From Pyrocephalus nanus (Eukaryota > Chordata > Aves > Passeriformes > Tyrannidae), in NCBI GenBank assembly GCA_038380795.1, contig CM076280.1, positions 6,807,501 to 6,871,500 on the forward strand: 64,000 nt of DNA, given 5' to 3'. Shown piece by piece: positions 44,741 to 58,000 of this stretch; position 1 is the first letter of the stretch, and each line of letters opens with the position of its first letter. Both the position numbers and the translations under genes were made by a program. Below the pieces are notes generated by a model that had not been told where the DNA came from, ran no database searches, and saw only the letters and a program-made list of their open reading frames with translations.

Positions 44741-47700
44741 CTACACAGGCTCGCTGTTCCTGTGGAAATAGATTTGCTCCCACGCAGTGAGGTGGCGTGA
44801 GCAGAAGAATCTCCAGAGGTTGAGGATTATGCCCTGGTCAAAGGGGTTCTCCCGCTCGGAGTGGCGCAGGTAGGAGATGCGGTGCTGGGACATGAACTCC
44901 CAGGTCGTGGTGTTGCAGGAGATCAGGTACAGGTGGGACACGAGCAGCAGCAGGACCACAATGGTGAATGTGACTATCAGGAAGAAGGACAGGAGGAGGA
45001 AAATGTTGTGCTGCAGCCATTCCCAGGACTGTTGAAAGTAGAGGCCTGACCTTTCAATTCAAAGAGAAACAAATCTGCGGTTAAAGGAGCACAACTAGTT
45101 CCATAAACCTGATGGCACATTTAAGTTTGATTTGTAACTAGTGAGCTGCTGATAATCCTCTACTACAGAGAGTTCATATACTGTAAAGTCCTGAGAGACT
45201 GCACCTGTAGGGACTGGAATCTAAGAAGTTCAGAAGTGCTGGTTCCCCTGACAGCTGAGACAATGGTCTCGAGTGAACTCCTCTCCTGAACAGCTGGAAC
45301 CCTGATGGAGTTCCCAGCACTTGGACTTGGAAACAAAGATCAGTACCTGAAGCAAAATGAACAAAAATGAAACCTAAATTATCAGATTCTGCTCAAGATT
45401 AGGGGACTCCAGGATGCAAAACACGGTGAAGATCCAAAGCCAGTCCAGTGTTCTACACCAACCCCTGCGTGGGCCTCGAGGAGCACCGCAACTTCAGCCA
45501 TCTCAGAGGTCCAAACATCACCTCCCACCCTTACCAAGCAACGTGGCCTCCCCACAGCAGAACCACAAGCTGCACACCCAGGTAGGCCATGAAGAGGGGG
45601 TGGTTCCTTTCTCCCACACAGTTCTCAAGCCAGGGGCAGTGGTGGTCGTAGCGCCGCACGCAGTGCTGGCACAGCTGGCAGTGCCTGGCTCTCATGGGCT
45701 GCTGTAAAACAGACACAATCAATCAGAAAAAGAAAAAAACTCACTGGCAGTAGTCCAGTGCTGCCCACTCCCTGCTTGGTGGAACAGAACAAAACTCCTC
45801 CTCCAGAGCAGTCCTGTCCCTAAAGCACACCAAGGTGAGACAACAGCACATCAGCATTGCTGAGAACAGCTCCAGGGGGTCGTGATTCCAATGGAACACA
45901 CCCAAAGGGGTGGGATCCAAACCAAGTGACTCTCCCACATTACTTCTATCTACACATCTTTATTACCTACATATTTATAGGAAGTCCAGTGTGCCACAGA
46001 GGGAGACAGAGCCCATGAGTCTATTCAGGAAAGCACGAGCATAGTGCTGAGGTGAGAAACAAGGACCACTGCTGTTGACCAGAGTAGGCAGGGATGGGAT
46101 GTTTTTAAGGGATGCACAGAGGAGGGAAGTGTCTCTGCTTCTGTGTGAGTACAAGACACCTGCACAGGAAAGCAGCTCAAAGACCAGGAACAGAAAAGAT
46201 GAAAGACCTGGCTGAGAAAAGTAGTGATTCCTAAGATTTGTGCCCCGAAGCACAGAAATGCTTTGCCAGCTTTTCCTCCTGCAATAAGCTCACTTCTCCT
46301 GGTAGATATTCTTTAGGAATTTATGGAAGCTGGGATAATGCTTAATTTTATTAAACTGATAAGGATCACTCTTGAAAACAGGCTTTAGGCAAACTGTTTT
46401 AAGAGCTAATTAAATTGCTCTAATTTCTCCTTCATGCTGTCTTTTACCATCCAGGCCAACGTTCTGTTGTTTTAAGGCCTCTAAACAAGCTCTCAGTGAT
46501 GATCAGTTCACACAGGGCATGTTCAACCTCCCTTCTGTCAAGGTATGTTTAAAATAACCTTGACACTGGTTGACATGGCAGTAAGAATGTGGAATACAAA
46601 AGAAGCTGCTTGTTTCTACAAACCAGCAGGAACTTCCAGCCTTGGAAAACTGGCCTTTGTGCCAATGTCCACCACTACTGCATGTGTAGCTACACAATCT
46701 GCCCAGCCTCCTCTGAGCAGCACTGATGGAGCTGAAAACCACCACCAGCAGCAGCTGAACTGTCAAATCCCTCATCCCATCCCATTCCAGCACGTTCTGG
46801 ATGCCCACCTTCACCAAGCAGTAACCACAGCGCCGCAGCTTCACCTCACCCGTGCCCTGGGGCATCACCAGGCTTTGTCCTTCAGCCTCCCCTGCCTGCA
46901 AAGGAGAGACAGAGAGGTTTGTGTGGTGCTGTGTTGGCGTGACTGAGCTGTGTGACTGCACCCTTTTACTCAGCAATTACACAGTGCTGGTTATCTCTAC
47001 CATTGGGAAAGTTAAACAGAGTAATTCCTCAGAATTCCTAGAGAAGCTGCAGTTGTGGCACAGCGAGAGAGAACAGGCTCCTGTGACCGTGCAAAGAATG
47101 TTTGCACAGAGGCAGAACTAACTGTGGACGAGACACACTTTGGGACAAAAACAAGATTTCACTTCCAAACACAGTAGTGATGTCTTTTCAGTACAAGCAG
47201 TGCTACTTATTCATCCCCAGCTGCACTCACATTAATGATAGAGGACCAGGATTGCTCATGCTTTTGTCCTGCACAGTCTGGAAGGCAGCGAACCTCGGGC
47301 AGACTATCAGTTACTGGAACTTTGCATCTCCATTTATCTCACTGTAACTTGTTCGTGCGTGTGTCCTCTGGGAGAGCAACCAATCCATGAACAGCTCAAT
47401 AAACAGGGCTGCAGAGAGCACTGTCTGCCAAACCTGCCCTTCAGTTTAGGTTTTTGTGCACTTGTACCACTTAGCAGCAGTTAGAATAAAATAGGTCATG
47501 TATACGTTCCACAGGGCACTGCAGCCTCTGCTGGAAGAGAGGACTTGGGCTCAAATGGCACAGTCACTTACTAAGTCAGAGTGCTGTGAAAGGCACATTT
47601 AAAGTCTGACCCCTATTGCTGTTGTTACAGAATACAAATGTGAGGCAGTCTGGTCTCATCTTCAATGTTCTGCGCTTGTTTCCTTCGTGCCAGCACAACA

Positions 47701-48291
47701 GAACTATTTCACACTGTTCTTATCTTGCCGAGTGGAAAAACAAGAGAAGCCTGTGGACTTTATAGCCTCACCACTTTGTTCATTTATGAAAGGATTTACC
47801 TTTGCTTCCTCTTCAGGCTTAACAAAACCCGGATCCATGAGAGACACCTTGAAGTACAGCAGGACGGAGCACAGGACCAGCAGGACGAAGCTGAGCGGCT
47901 GCAGCAGCTCCCCACGCTCCTCTTGCTCGCGCAGATCTGAAAGGTACCCAAAAAAGAAAGAGAGAGCAGCAGCTCCTTGTGAAGCGTCCGGGCTGTTTCT
48001 CTCTGGCCTTAGCAAAGAGATCCCGCTCCTACGGGGAGAACCGGGGCGGGGTGAGCGGGGAGAGGCTGAGAAGGGGCTCCCCACACCCTCCCCTGCCCTG
48101 GGGGCACCCGCGGGCCGTGCCGGGGCTCAGGGCCCGCATAGCCCCGCACCGATCCCCGTCCCCGGTGCCCCCGGGGCGGAGCGGCCCCGGCCCGGCCCCG
48201 CCTCACCCGTGCGGTGCAGGAGGAGCCCGAGCGTCAGGGCCGCGCTGAGGGCCGTGTGTGCCGCCCGCACCCAGCGCCCGCCGGGCCCCAT
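44741..48291 (-). CDS. ZDHHC12: DHHC-type palmitoyltransferase 12
   Basis: Integral membrane S-acyltransferase that attaches palmitate to protein cysteines, in Golgi/ER membranes in the family. Coding exons on the minus strand: 48207-48291, 47800-47936, 46809-46895, 45535-45701, 44741-45050; 261 residues, against 267 in human. Features in order: TM1 about 12-26, TM2 about 41-58, DPG 63-65, zinc-binding CRD in exons 3-4 ([12 protein letters not shown]), catalytic D122-H-H-C125 in [11 protein letters not shown]3 about 139-158, TM4 about 174-202, and an N-T-T-T-W-E motif (205-210) matching the family TTxE. DHHC and zinc cysteines are intact, so an active enzyme is expected. The start at 48291 has T at -3, a weak context, and its frame is open upstream through a minisatellite. 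The gene is convergent with PKN3. Introns 45051-45534, 45702-46808 and 46896-47799 show nothing else recognisable. Confidence 0.95.
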
Positions 48292-48560
48292 GGAGGATCC
48301 GCCGGCACGGAAGGGACCGGGCGGGGCCGGAGGGGACACGGGCGGGGCCGGAGGGGACAGGGGCAGGGCTGACAGGGGCAGGGCCGGAGGGGACAGGGGC
48401 AGGGCCGGCAGGGGCAGGGCCGGCCTGGGCAGGGGCAGCGCCCCGAGGCGGGGCCAGGGCGGCCCGAGGCGGGATTCACTTCCCTGCTCCTGGCGGGTTC
48501 TGTGTCCCTCAGGCTCCGCTGCCCCGTGGAACCGGGCTCTCCTCCCCACCGCTCCCGGCC
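48292..48560 (-). promoter_or_regulatory. ZDHHC12: CpG-island promoter / 5' UTR of ZDHHC12
   Basis: GC- and CpG-rich sequence directly upstream of the ZDHHC12 start and continuing over coding exon 1 to about 48040. Much of it is the minisatellite at 48311-48440. No TATA box is visible. Confidence 0.6.
48311..48440. repeat. GC-rich minisatellite of 21- and 15-bp units
   Basis: Six or so units built on GGGCAGGGCCGG with or without AGGGGAC, in the order 21, 21, 15, 21, 15, 15 bp, ending in a partial unit. It begins 20 bp upstream of the ZDHHC12 start codon. Unit lengths are multiples of three, and the minus strand reads as Pro/Leu/Ser-rich sequence in frame with ZDHHC12. Confidence 0.8.
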
Positions 48561-48595
48561 CAGCGCCCCGGGGCCTTTCCCCGTGAAAGGTGTCG

Positions 48596-48655
48596 GTGGG
48601 GGTTGGACCAGATGATCTCCAGAGATCCCAACTCTGTATGATTTTGTGACTCGGT
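48596..48655 (+). mobile_element. CR1 LINE, short 3' terminal fragment
   Basis: GTTGGACCAGATGATCTCCA, then CCCAACTCTGTATGATTTTG and TGACTC, is the typical 3' end of avian CR1 with a decayed ATTCTRTG-type tail. Only the last 60 or so bases remain. Confidence 0.8.
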
Positions 48656-51600
48656 GTTTTCCCTCAGCCCCTTCCCGCTCCGAGCCCGGGCTCTCGCTGG
48701 CGCTGCCGGGCTGTGCCAGCGGTGTGGGGAGCGCAGGGCTGGGCACAGCGCTGGGTGTGCAGGGAGCGATGGAAGGGTCTGGCAGAGATGGGGCAGGCAG
48801 TGTGGTTATTCCATGTGTTCGTTTCCATCCCCCGGGAGGAGGCACCGAGGCCGTGCCTGGGCTGGACGCGGTTACAGCGCCCCATGAACTTCGGAGCCTG
48901 CAGAATGCTCGGCATAACTTGTGGTCTGGCCGGGGATGTTCTGCACTGAGGAGGCTCCCGGCTGAGCGAGGGCATTGCACTGCCCGCAGAGGGAACCAGG
49001 TGTGTTTAGAGAATGGCCCTTCTCAGCTGAAATAGGCAGCTAAAAGCAGTTGAATTGCAGCCCAGATGTCTCTTGCTAGCAATAAAAAAAGCTAAGGTGA
49101 CTATAGCTTAGATGTACATATTTACACTTGGAGTGTCTGTCTGTTTAGGGGAGACGAATCTCATCACAGGCCTGTAATAATCCCAAATCAGTGCTTTTTC
49201 TTTACACTACTTTCAGTTTTAACACAAATAAACCTTGTGCTTTTGTTACCTTCTCAGTGATAATTTGGAAAGAAAAAGCCTATTCTTTTTTAATTTACCC
49301 TCCAGCACCTTAAAAATAGCTGATTCCTCGATATTCTTTGCCCATAAATTCATTATTTTGGTCTCTTTAAGGGAGCCAGTGGCCACCTGCTCACTTTTCC
49401 ACACCAGGAAAGCACCTGGCTGTGTAGGTCACTTAAATGGTTTACCTGAGACATCTGGGTTGAAATGTTAATAAAAATTGTAGACAAAATTTTCAACAAT
49501 CATTCAAACCCTTCTGCTTTAATTTATTCTAGGTAAATGCAAAACCTACAGCTATCCTCCCTCAGACACCTCCCAGACTGTACTGGTGCTTCAAAAAAAG
49601 GTGGGTAGTGTCTTTCCTTCCTTGCAGAGAGGTGTAAATTTTAAAGCTTAATGAGAAGGCAATGTGAGTAGTAACAACATTATCCACTTGAAAGTAGAAA
49701 CATTTTGATGTTCTAGAATGATGTCTTAAGGAGTGATTAACATAATTTGGTGCATGTTACTCTTTTTATCTCCTCCTCCAGCTGTGAAACCTGTCTTGCA
49801 GAGATCAGAGCTCATCTCTGTCTCAAGAGTTTCAGCCTCAGTGAGTGGTTGAAATTAGGGCTCAGTTACAGGACATCTCCACTAGCAAGTTTCTGAGTGG
49901 AGAATTTAGGTTCTTATGGCATTCCAGCTAGGAATTCCACGCTGCTGGAAGCCTAAGGTATCCCTCTGTCCTCTTCCACAGGGCACATTTTCAGAACAGT
50001 TCAGGTTCACATCATTCCTCCTCCCTCTGTTCACCCTGAGTCGGATCCTTTCGAGACTCCACAAGCCCTGAATTAACCAGAGCTGAGCCCTTGCAGGACC
50101 AGGGTCTTAAGAAGAAAGTCACGCTGGCCTCAAAGCAGATTGAGTGGCTTAAGCCAGAGGCTTTTCTTAAGTGCTCAGCTCCTGCCCACTTACACAGCCT
50201 GGGCTGTGGAGAGTGAGCTGCAGATCTGGTACGGAGTTCAGAGCAATCTGTACACTCAAATATTGTCCTGATTTTTTTTATTCCTCTCTCACACAATTTC
50301 CTAACAATACTCCCTTCCTCCACATCTCTTTTCTGTTGACAAACAGTATTGTATCCCTTGGAGCGATGAAAGGCAAAGCCACTGAACTGCACCATCAACA
50401 CATGGCAGTTCCTTTCACTTGGGATGAAATATTTGACAGCAAATGGCCCAGTAATGCACCTCAATAAACCACATCCACAGAGCAAAGGAAGAAGACACTG
50501 TTGAGCACTGGGTTTAATACACAGCGGGTATCCAAAGGATACAACAGAAAAGTTAATTCATTCAGAATTGTAAGGAAGCAGCAGTTGTGCATTTTGATTT
50601 GTTTTGTTTTTTGCTGGGTTTCACCACGTACAAACATTTGAACCGGGCCCCACATCAGGCAGGTCCATGGACAGAGGAAAAGCTCGTTCTAACGGAGGGG
50701 ATTTTCTTTCAGCAAAACAAGGAAATACAGATTTGGTTAGCTTAAAAACTTCTTTAAAAACAAGAGAAAAGTTACAGAGAGAGAATCAGTGACAAGTATA
50801 GGAAATCAAAACAAAGTCTGCCAAAGCAGAAGTGTTTCAGTTCAGCAGGAAATCTCCCTCAACCCTTATTTAAGTGCTGTCTTCTCCTCCAGCCCCCGTG
50901 TTCCTTTTCATCCATCCCTATTACCCTCTGTGCTTCTCATCCACATGGTTGTCGTGGAGACCAGCTCTTTCCCTACTTTTAATTCTCTTTTCCTAGCACA
51001 AGCTGCCCTCTGACACCTGAGCTGTGGCAGGTTCCTCCCTGAACAGGCTTAAGGAAATGTCTTTTCTATGGATACTACCCTGACTGCAGTGCCCCTGGAG
51101 CTCCTGTCCCACTGGTAATTAATTGCCTTCTTCAGGTGATGAGAGGGCCTCAGCTCACAGCTCCAAGACTTTTCTTCCCACTCATCCTTTGCAGAGACCA
51201 GTGACAGCAGCAGAAGCTCAGCCAAGGTGACAAGCTGGGCAGGATTCAGTGCTGAAGAGAAACATTTCAGTTGGAAGGTGCAGGGAAACAGCAGCCACGG
51301 TGCAGGTGAGTTATCTGCAGTGCTCTGATTGCCACAAATATCAGTGCTAAACTTTCCTGGCTTGGTCTAGATGGGAAAGTCTGTTGCTGCTGGGTGTCAG
51401 GCATCATACAAGGAGATGCCAGTCCTTACAAGCAATTCCTCCCACAGATCTTGTAAAATGGAAGCACTTGTGGGAAGTTGCCCAGCAATTTGGAAGTTGC
51501 CCAGCACTGCCTGCTGAGCCAGGGGCCACTGAAGGACAGGGCAGCCTCCAGCCAGGGAGGAAACTCCCCACGGTCCAGGCAGAGGGATCCTTTGTTGGCA

Positions 51601-54075
51601 CAGTCTGTGCTGGGAGCTACTGAGCTGTGTTTGTGCTCTGCTTGCCAAGCTTTGCAATACTGAAGGAAATGTAGTGGTGAGATCATGAAGAGGAGTCTGG
51701 GTGGGCCAACAGCTACTGAGCAAGAGGAGCACCTCTGCCACATGGTTACTCATTCTGAACTGGGTTTTCACTTGACAGTTCTGGTGACAACCCTGTTCTG
51801 CTTTTCTGAGGAGGGATGGTGAGTGGCTCTATCATTCTCCCCTTCTTGCAGAACGCTGTTATGATACCTGCAGGCAGCTCTCCTGCTCTGTCCTCAGCTC
51901 TGGATCTATGGCAGCAATGAACTCTGTCTCCAAAAAGTGCTTTCAGGTCACGCCTGTTGTTTCAGGTAGGGAAACTGTGCTACAAACTCCTTTCACACTT
52001 CCAGTTCCAGAATTCCTGGACTGTGCTCAGGTGTTCAGAGGATACTTTCCTCTCTTTTGCTCCTTACTGAAGGGGAAATGTTGTTCCTCAGCTCACTTCA
52101 AGCAAATTCTTGGCTTGAAGACACAGAAGCTTGTAGGCAAAGCTCACGTGACTCTGACAGGGATGGTACTTCTTTTATTGTGCTGTCTCAGGAATTTACC
52201 TTGCTGGGGCCTGACTCAAAGTCTGATGTGTAGCTTGCTGTAATTGCCCAGTTGTAGTTCCCCCTTCCCCTGGGATCATTGACAGATTTCAGCTCAGACT
52301 GAGCTTTTCTGGCAGCCTGGCCTGGCTCCATTGATCTCCTTGTTGCTGGGAATTTGCAATCTTTTCATGCTGGTTCAGGTACAGCTTGCTGAGGGGCTGT
52401 GAGCAGTGAGGACAGAGGTTTACAGGAGGAAACAAAGCTCTGGTGCAGCTTGGAGCTCGTTAGTTTGGGATGCAGCAGTAACAGCTGAACTTGGGGGGGC
52501 GCTGGTTTGGAAAACCCAAACCTTTGTGGTCTTGAGGCAGATGGAACCAAGTCACAGGTTGTTCATTGGCCTTGATGTCGTCGTGCCAGAATCTCAGAGA
52601 AAAGCCTGACTGCTTGGCTTGGATGGCAATGCAGGGCTGAGCTCTGCTCCAGCTGACATGGGAGTTCCACTGTCTCCCTGGGGTGCAGCTGCATTCTGGG
52701 GACAAGGGGTTCTGATACCTCTCCCTCTGTGCTGTGTCCCCTTCTGCTCCACTCCCTCCTTGCCAGCACAGTCAGAATCCTCAGTACTTTTTGTCAGGTG
52801 AGTCAAGTTTTTAGTGGAGGGAGCTTTCACTACACGGGCATTGGGAAGGAAGCAAAGCTGGTGGGTGGCACTGTCAAGTGAAACAACTTCAGGACAGCAG
52901 CACCAAATGGAATTAAAGAGCAAAACCTGACTGCCCTAACACACCCAGGCTGCCTGGCAGGATTGGCAGCCCCTCTTAGTTTTGCATCTGGAAGGAAGAT
53001 CAGCAAAGGTTACACAGAAAACATACCTTGAAATAAAGCTTCCCCATCTCACAAATTCTTGGGGAACAGGAATAAGAGAGAGAAAAATACATTTTAAACG
53101 ACTGCAAAAAAGTATAATTTGTCAAGTTTTGCAAATCTTACGAAAACAATTCGAAAGTGACACAAAAATATATATAAGTTTGAAAAATACTTAAAAGAAA
53201 AAAGTACAGATCTCACAATACCAAAACAAATGACTTATGGTTAAAAAGAGGAAAAAAAAAAAAGACATTGAATAACACCATATTGGCAGAAAAAGTAAAC
53301 CTGTCCAGGCAGCTGTGTTCTGTCAGTTAAAGTGTCAGTTTGTGGATCAAGGATCTGTCTCTAACGTGCTCACAAGGACAACATGAACTTTGAGCATTAG
53401 CAGAACCTCATAGCAGCGAGTCAATCTGAGAGCAAACGTGTCTGAGGGGAGAGAGCAGCGATTTACTGTGCTCAGAGGCCTGAAATGTCCCACCTCACTT
53501 GCCTGTGGGCTCCTCTCCTGCTACCAGGCATAAGATCTTCCCTAAGTCCCTTCTAAGGGAGGATTTGTGACTTGTCCCAGGGCTGTGGTGAGCAGTGGGC
53601 TCTGAGCAGGAGCTGCAGGCTGTGCTTTGAGTGTCTGGCTGGGAGGACCTTCATCTTCTGCAGCCCTTACAGGTCTGGAGTGTTAGAGGGGAAGCCCAGC
53701 TGGGGGGGACTCTCCTCTCACCTGCATCACAACCTGCAGCAGAGCTGCTGAGGGCAGTGGGGCTGCACTGGGAGGTGCTGCTGGAATCAGACAGCAGTGC
53801 TTTGGGGCCTTTGCTTCTGAGAGGAGGGTGGAACAAGAGGGGCTATTTCAGGGGATTGCCCTGCAAAGGGTGCAGGGACACTCCCCCCTCTCAGGAGAGG
53901 ACCTGAGCACCTCCAGCTCCAGCAGCTGTGCTGCAGGGAGAGTCCTGGGAAGGGGGATTGCTGTGCCACTGAGCACAGCTTGTGCTGATGCAGACTGAGG
54001 AAGGGCAGAACAGCTCCAGGCCATTCCTGGGACTTGCATGAGGGTCCAACTGCTCTGGACCAGGGCCTGGGAGAG
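48656..54075. other. Gene-free stretch between ZDHHC12 and ZER1
   Basis: No frame resembles a known protein and no RNA gene is recognised. A minus-strand AATAAA (plus-strand TTTATT at 50277-50282) could be a distal ZER1 signal. A small direct repeat, GGAAGTTGCCCAGCA-like, occurs twice at 51474-51510. A- and T-rich sequence at about 53090-53270 could belong to a long ZER1 3' UTR. Confidence 0.5.
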
Positions 54076-55034
54076 TTTATTATGCAGAGAAACACTCTGG
54101 CTTTGTAGCCCTTCCCCACCAAAGAAACACAACTAAAAGGTGGTGAAGGTCTGGAATGAAGATGTGTAGCCCTTTGTGAACAAACCTGGTGCCTCCCTCT
54201 GAGAGAAAAGCTCTGTGTAGCCAAGAATGTGTAACTGGTTTTACTGGTCATCCCTGACCTTCTGAGGGTGTACTGCCAATGGGGAGGACAAAACAGACCT
54301 CTTGACTTAACTGGGAATGTTTTACTCCTGGCTGACCCACATACAGTTAGCAGTGCTCCCATTAATGTGAGCCTTCTCTAAAAAACCCTTAAGGGAGTGA
54401 ATTAACTTAAAAGATAAAAGATCTTTCTTCTCTATTTTCTCCTTTTATAAATAATCACTAAAAGGTCGGTTCTTTTGGTCTGTCTCTCTGGTATTGTGTC
54501 CCCCATCCTTTCTGACCAAATAAATAACTCATCCCTGCCTGCAGCCCCACTGAGCAGCCAGTGCTGATTCAGGACTGGTGTTCTTGCAGACATTACAGGA
54601 CCTCATGCAGTACAGCAAAAAGGGAATTCTCTAAGAAGTGGGAAATAAACATGTCACACTAGTGATCACACAACTAGGTCTTCAAGCTCATGGTCATTTG
54701 AGGCTCTCGGTGTGGTCTAAAATAAAAAGGTTAAAAGATACATAATGTAGCTGTCTTTGTTTTTTTGTTTTCTTTTTTATACAGAAATCATACACACGGA
54801 ACTTCAACCTGAAACTTCATAACAAAAAAAAAAGTCCACTAAGTTAAGGAAAGCATTTTGTTGTGCAAAAAGTCCCTCCCCCCTCCTCTGTTCACCTTCA
54901 TCTACTGAGGGTCTCACACACACACATAAAGTTTCCTTCCAACGGGCGAGTTGGTAAGAAAGAGTCCTCCCTATGTACAGTGAGTTAGAGAGAAGCTGGA
55001 TACAGTGCTGGCAAGAGGCACTGGGGGAGTGCCT
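54076..55034 (-). other. ZER1: Probable ZER1 3' UTR
   Basis: Lies directly after the ZER1 stop codon on the minus strand and reaches a minus-strand AATAAA (TTTATT at 54076-54081), giving about 950 bases. A short CA run (54916-54925) and an A/T-rich stretch near 54760-54850 lie within. The true end may be farther left. Confidence 0.5.
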
Positions 55035-58000
55035 CTATCTGGAAGTGTCCATGTTCTCCTCCTTAAAGTTACTGCAGTGCTCTATAACTTTCCTATGGAT
55101 AAAACAAGGATAAGGAGAGAGGCTTTAGTGTAAAGCTCATTGCACCCAGTTGTGAGACAGTGAGGTAAGAACTGTCCCAGTTATCTCTGTGTGACTTTAT
55201 CCTGTTTGTGTCAAAACCAGTAAACTCCACAACAGTTTGGAATGTGAAGTCACAGTAGTGCACATTCATTCACCAGCCCCCTAATCCAAATCCTCAGATA
55301 CTTTGAATCCCAGCAGGAAACCCGTGCACACAAACATCTGTCACTCCCTGTGCTGTCACCTGGGCCATGAAAACACCCTGTGTGTAACTGTGACTGTCTC
55401 CTGCAGGCTGCAGTCCCTCCAGCACTCAGTGACCCTTCAGCTGTGGGAACACCTGCTGCCCACCCACCAGGGACGTGTTCCCAGCCCATCCCTACCTCTT
55501 ACCCATCCTGCAGGTATGAATTTACAGCTCTCGCTCTGCCAATGACCAGGGACTGCAGCTGGCTTTAAAACCCTGAAAAGATGACTCCAAAAGAAGGTCC
55601 CAAGAACTGGAGAAGCTCACAAAGGTGATGGACTCTCTCTGCCTTTTGAAAAATGCTCTCATTTTAACTGTGCAGTCAGTAGTTTTAGTGCCAGACCAGT
55701 ATGACTGGAGACAAGGAGCCCCCACAAGTGTGGGGACAGTGATGACTGCAGACTGTTGGCCTAAGAGCTGCAATTGGTCATGTGGCTCCCTTGGTCAACA
55801 AGCCAAGTCTGTAACCAATTTCCCTGGCAATGATCTGTGTGCATTGCCCACCTACAAACACCTCTAGTCCTCTGTTTTCATCCTCTTTTTCCCCGTGTTC
55901 ACTTCATACCCCTTGCACAAAGCAGTGCAGGCCTTGCTAAACTGGATGTTTGTGACAGTGCTCTGGTGTCCTACCGGGCCATTTCCTTGGTCTCTTGCCG
56001 TGCTGAGGCCATTTTGATCATGTCCTTCAGGAGGGGGATCCCACCTTCTTTGATCAGCAGTGGGCAGTACTTGTCAGCTGCAGAGAAAAGAATGGAACAG
56101 GTCCTTGTGAGCCCTCACAAGAGGGGTACAAAGGGTGGCAGGAGGGAAGGAGGAGGATCAAAAACAGTGAAGGAATTTCCTACGCACAAAGTCTCATTGT
56201 TTTTGTTTGGCTGTGCTGCCTGGACACTCCTGCATCATTCAGAAAAGGTTTTCTCTCCCTACATGGCTTAACTGGGAAGACTTTTTCTGCTGACAGCCTC
56301 AGAGCCACCCCCTCAAGTTCTACAGAGCAAGGGATGTGATTTCAGAAAGGGCACTTACGGTAGACAGAGACCAGGTTATAGAGTGCCCAGGTGGCCCAGT
56401 GCTGGCTGACTGGGGAGATTCCTTGGGGAAGAAGTCGGAGGATTGGTTCAAATGACCTGCAGGGAAACATCACAGAAATTGTTAAAAATCCAACAGCAGC
56501 TTCTTCCAGCACCTTTGCTGCTCACAGCAACACGAACTCCGCTCACAGCAGAAAATCCACTGGCACGCCAAAGATTCTGGCACCAAGGCTGTGTCCCAGG
56601 GCAGTGCTGGCAGGATTCCAGGCCCCACTTCAGCACAGACACTGCCCAGGGGGACTGAGCCCCAAAACTGATCTCCATCCTCCATCAGTCATTTCCTCAC
56701 AAAGCTCAAACAGCAGCACTGGTCAATCTGTAGAGGGGACAAAGCCAAGCTCCACCCAGGCCCAGCTGGCTGCACACGTGCAAGGTTGATGTGTTTCTTC
56801 TGACAACAATAATGTGTCTATACTGTGGAACAGGCACTGGAATGGCAGTTCTGGATCCCTGCCGAGCACTAAGGGAATGCTGAGTACCTGATAGCCTCTT
56901 ACAGGAAGGCTTTTGGACGATCCCAGCAGTTGTATTAACGTGTGAAGGGATTTCTGGGAACTGTGTCTAAATATGCCCCAGAGAGCGAAAGCTACAGCAC
57001 ATGACTTTGGGAAGCAAACAGACTCAAAGAGCTGCAAAGGACAGCAGTCTCAGAGCAAGATGCTTAGGCATCCCAGACAGATCATGGGATTCCTGAGCTA
57101 CTCCATTTCACCAGAAACATGCAGGAGAAATTCTGTCGGATCCCAAACTTCTCCCACAGGAATTGCCAGGTAAGGTGTCTAATTTCAGCAGCTTGTGTAA
57201 CATATTTCAAAGGAAGATGTAAAAACCCTCCTCACTAAAGAATATCCCTGAGGATGTTCCTCCCTCACTTTGAACAGAGCCTCCATGCTGGGCTGTATCT
57301 CTTCCCTTCTCTCTGTTAGTGCTGGCTTCCTGTGACAATCCTGACTCCTGGGTGAAACTTTTCCTCCTCCTCCTCACCTGTAATTGATATTTCTCCTGGA
57401 GTTGATATCCCAGCTCTGGATGGCTGCCCACATCCTCTTCACAACTTCCTCTCGGTGGGGCTCACAGATCCCCCAAGCCTCTGGCCCATCGAACATGATA
57501 TGGGAGAGGACTCCACAGGCGTTATAGGACACCTCAATGCCGTCGGCTTTGCTCTCCAGCAGGTTGCTGCCAAGGCAGATGAGATCACTTAGAGCTGCTG
57601 AAGCAGCAAAGGTTTAGGAGTCTCCAGGCCCAGCTGATGAGCCAGGCACTCACCTGAACACACTGATGAACTGCGAGGTCATGAGCTGAGGGCGGAGCTC
57701 CTTCACCTCTGCCACATTGCCCAGGAGGCCCAGCATGTTGCGGTGCAGCTCCTGCTTCTCTGGGAATTCCTGGATGAGCAAAGGACAGGATTAAACACAG
57801 GTAGGGCCACAGAACAAGCAACCTGGGGAAAGGCTGTACAGCACATCTAGAAAGGCTAAGAATTTTTGGGAAGTTGGGAATGGCTCCTTAGAAGGAGCCA
57901 AATGGGATCTCGAGTGCTGAAGGTACATGTGAAATAGGAGAGTTGAGAGCAGGGCCCTGTGCTCACTGCTGCTCTGCTCAGGGGAACTGAGCAAAGCTGG

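Noticed and set aside
47687..48586. 299-codon plus-strand frame over ZDHHC12 exons 1-2
   Set aside because: Antisense shadow of ZDHHC12 and its minisatellite.
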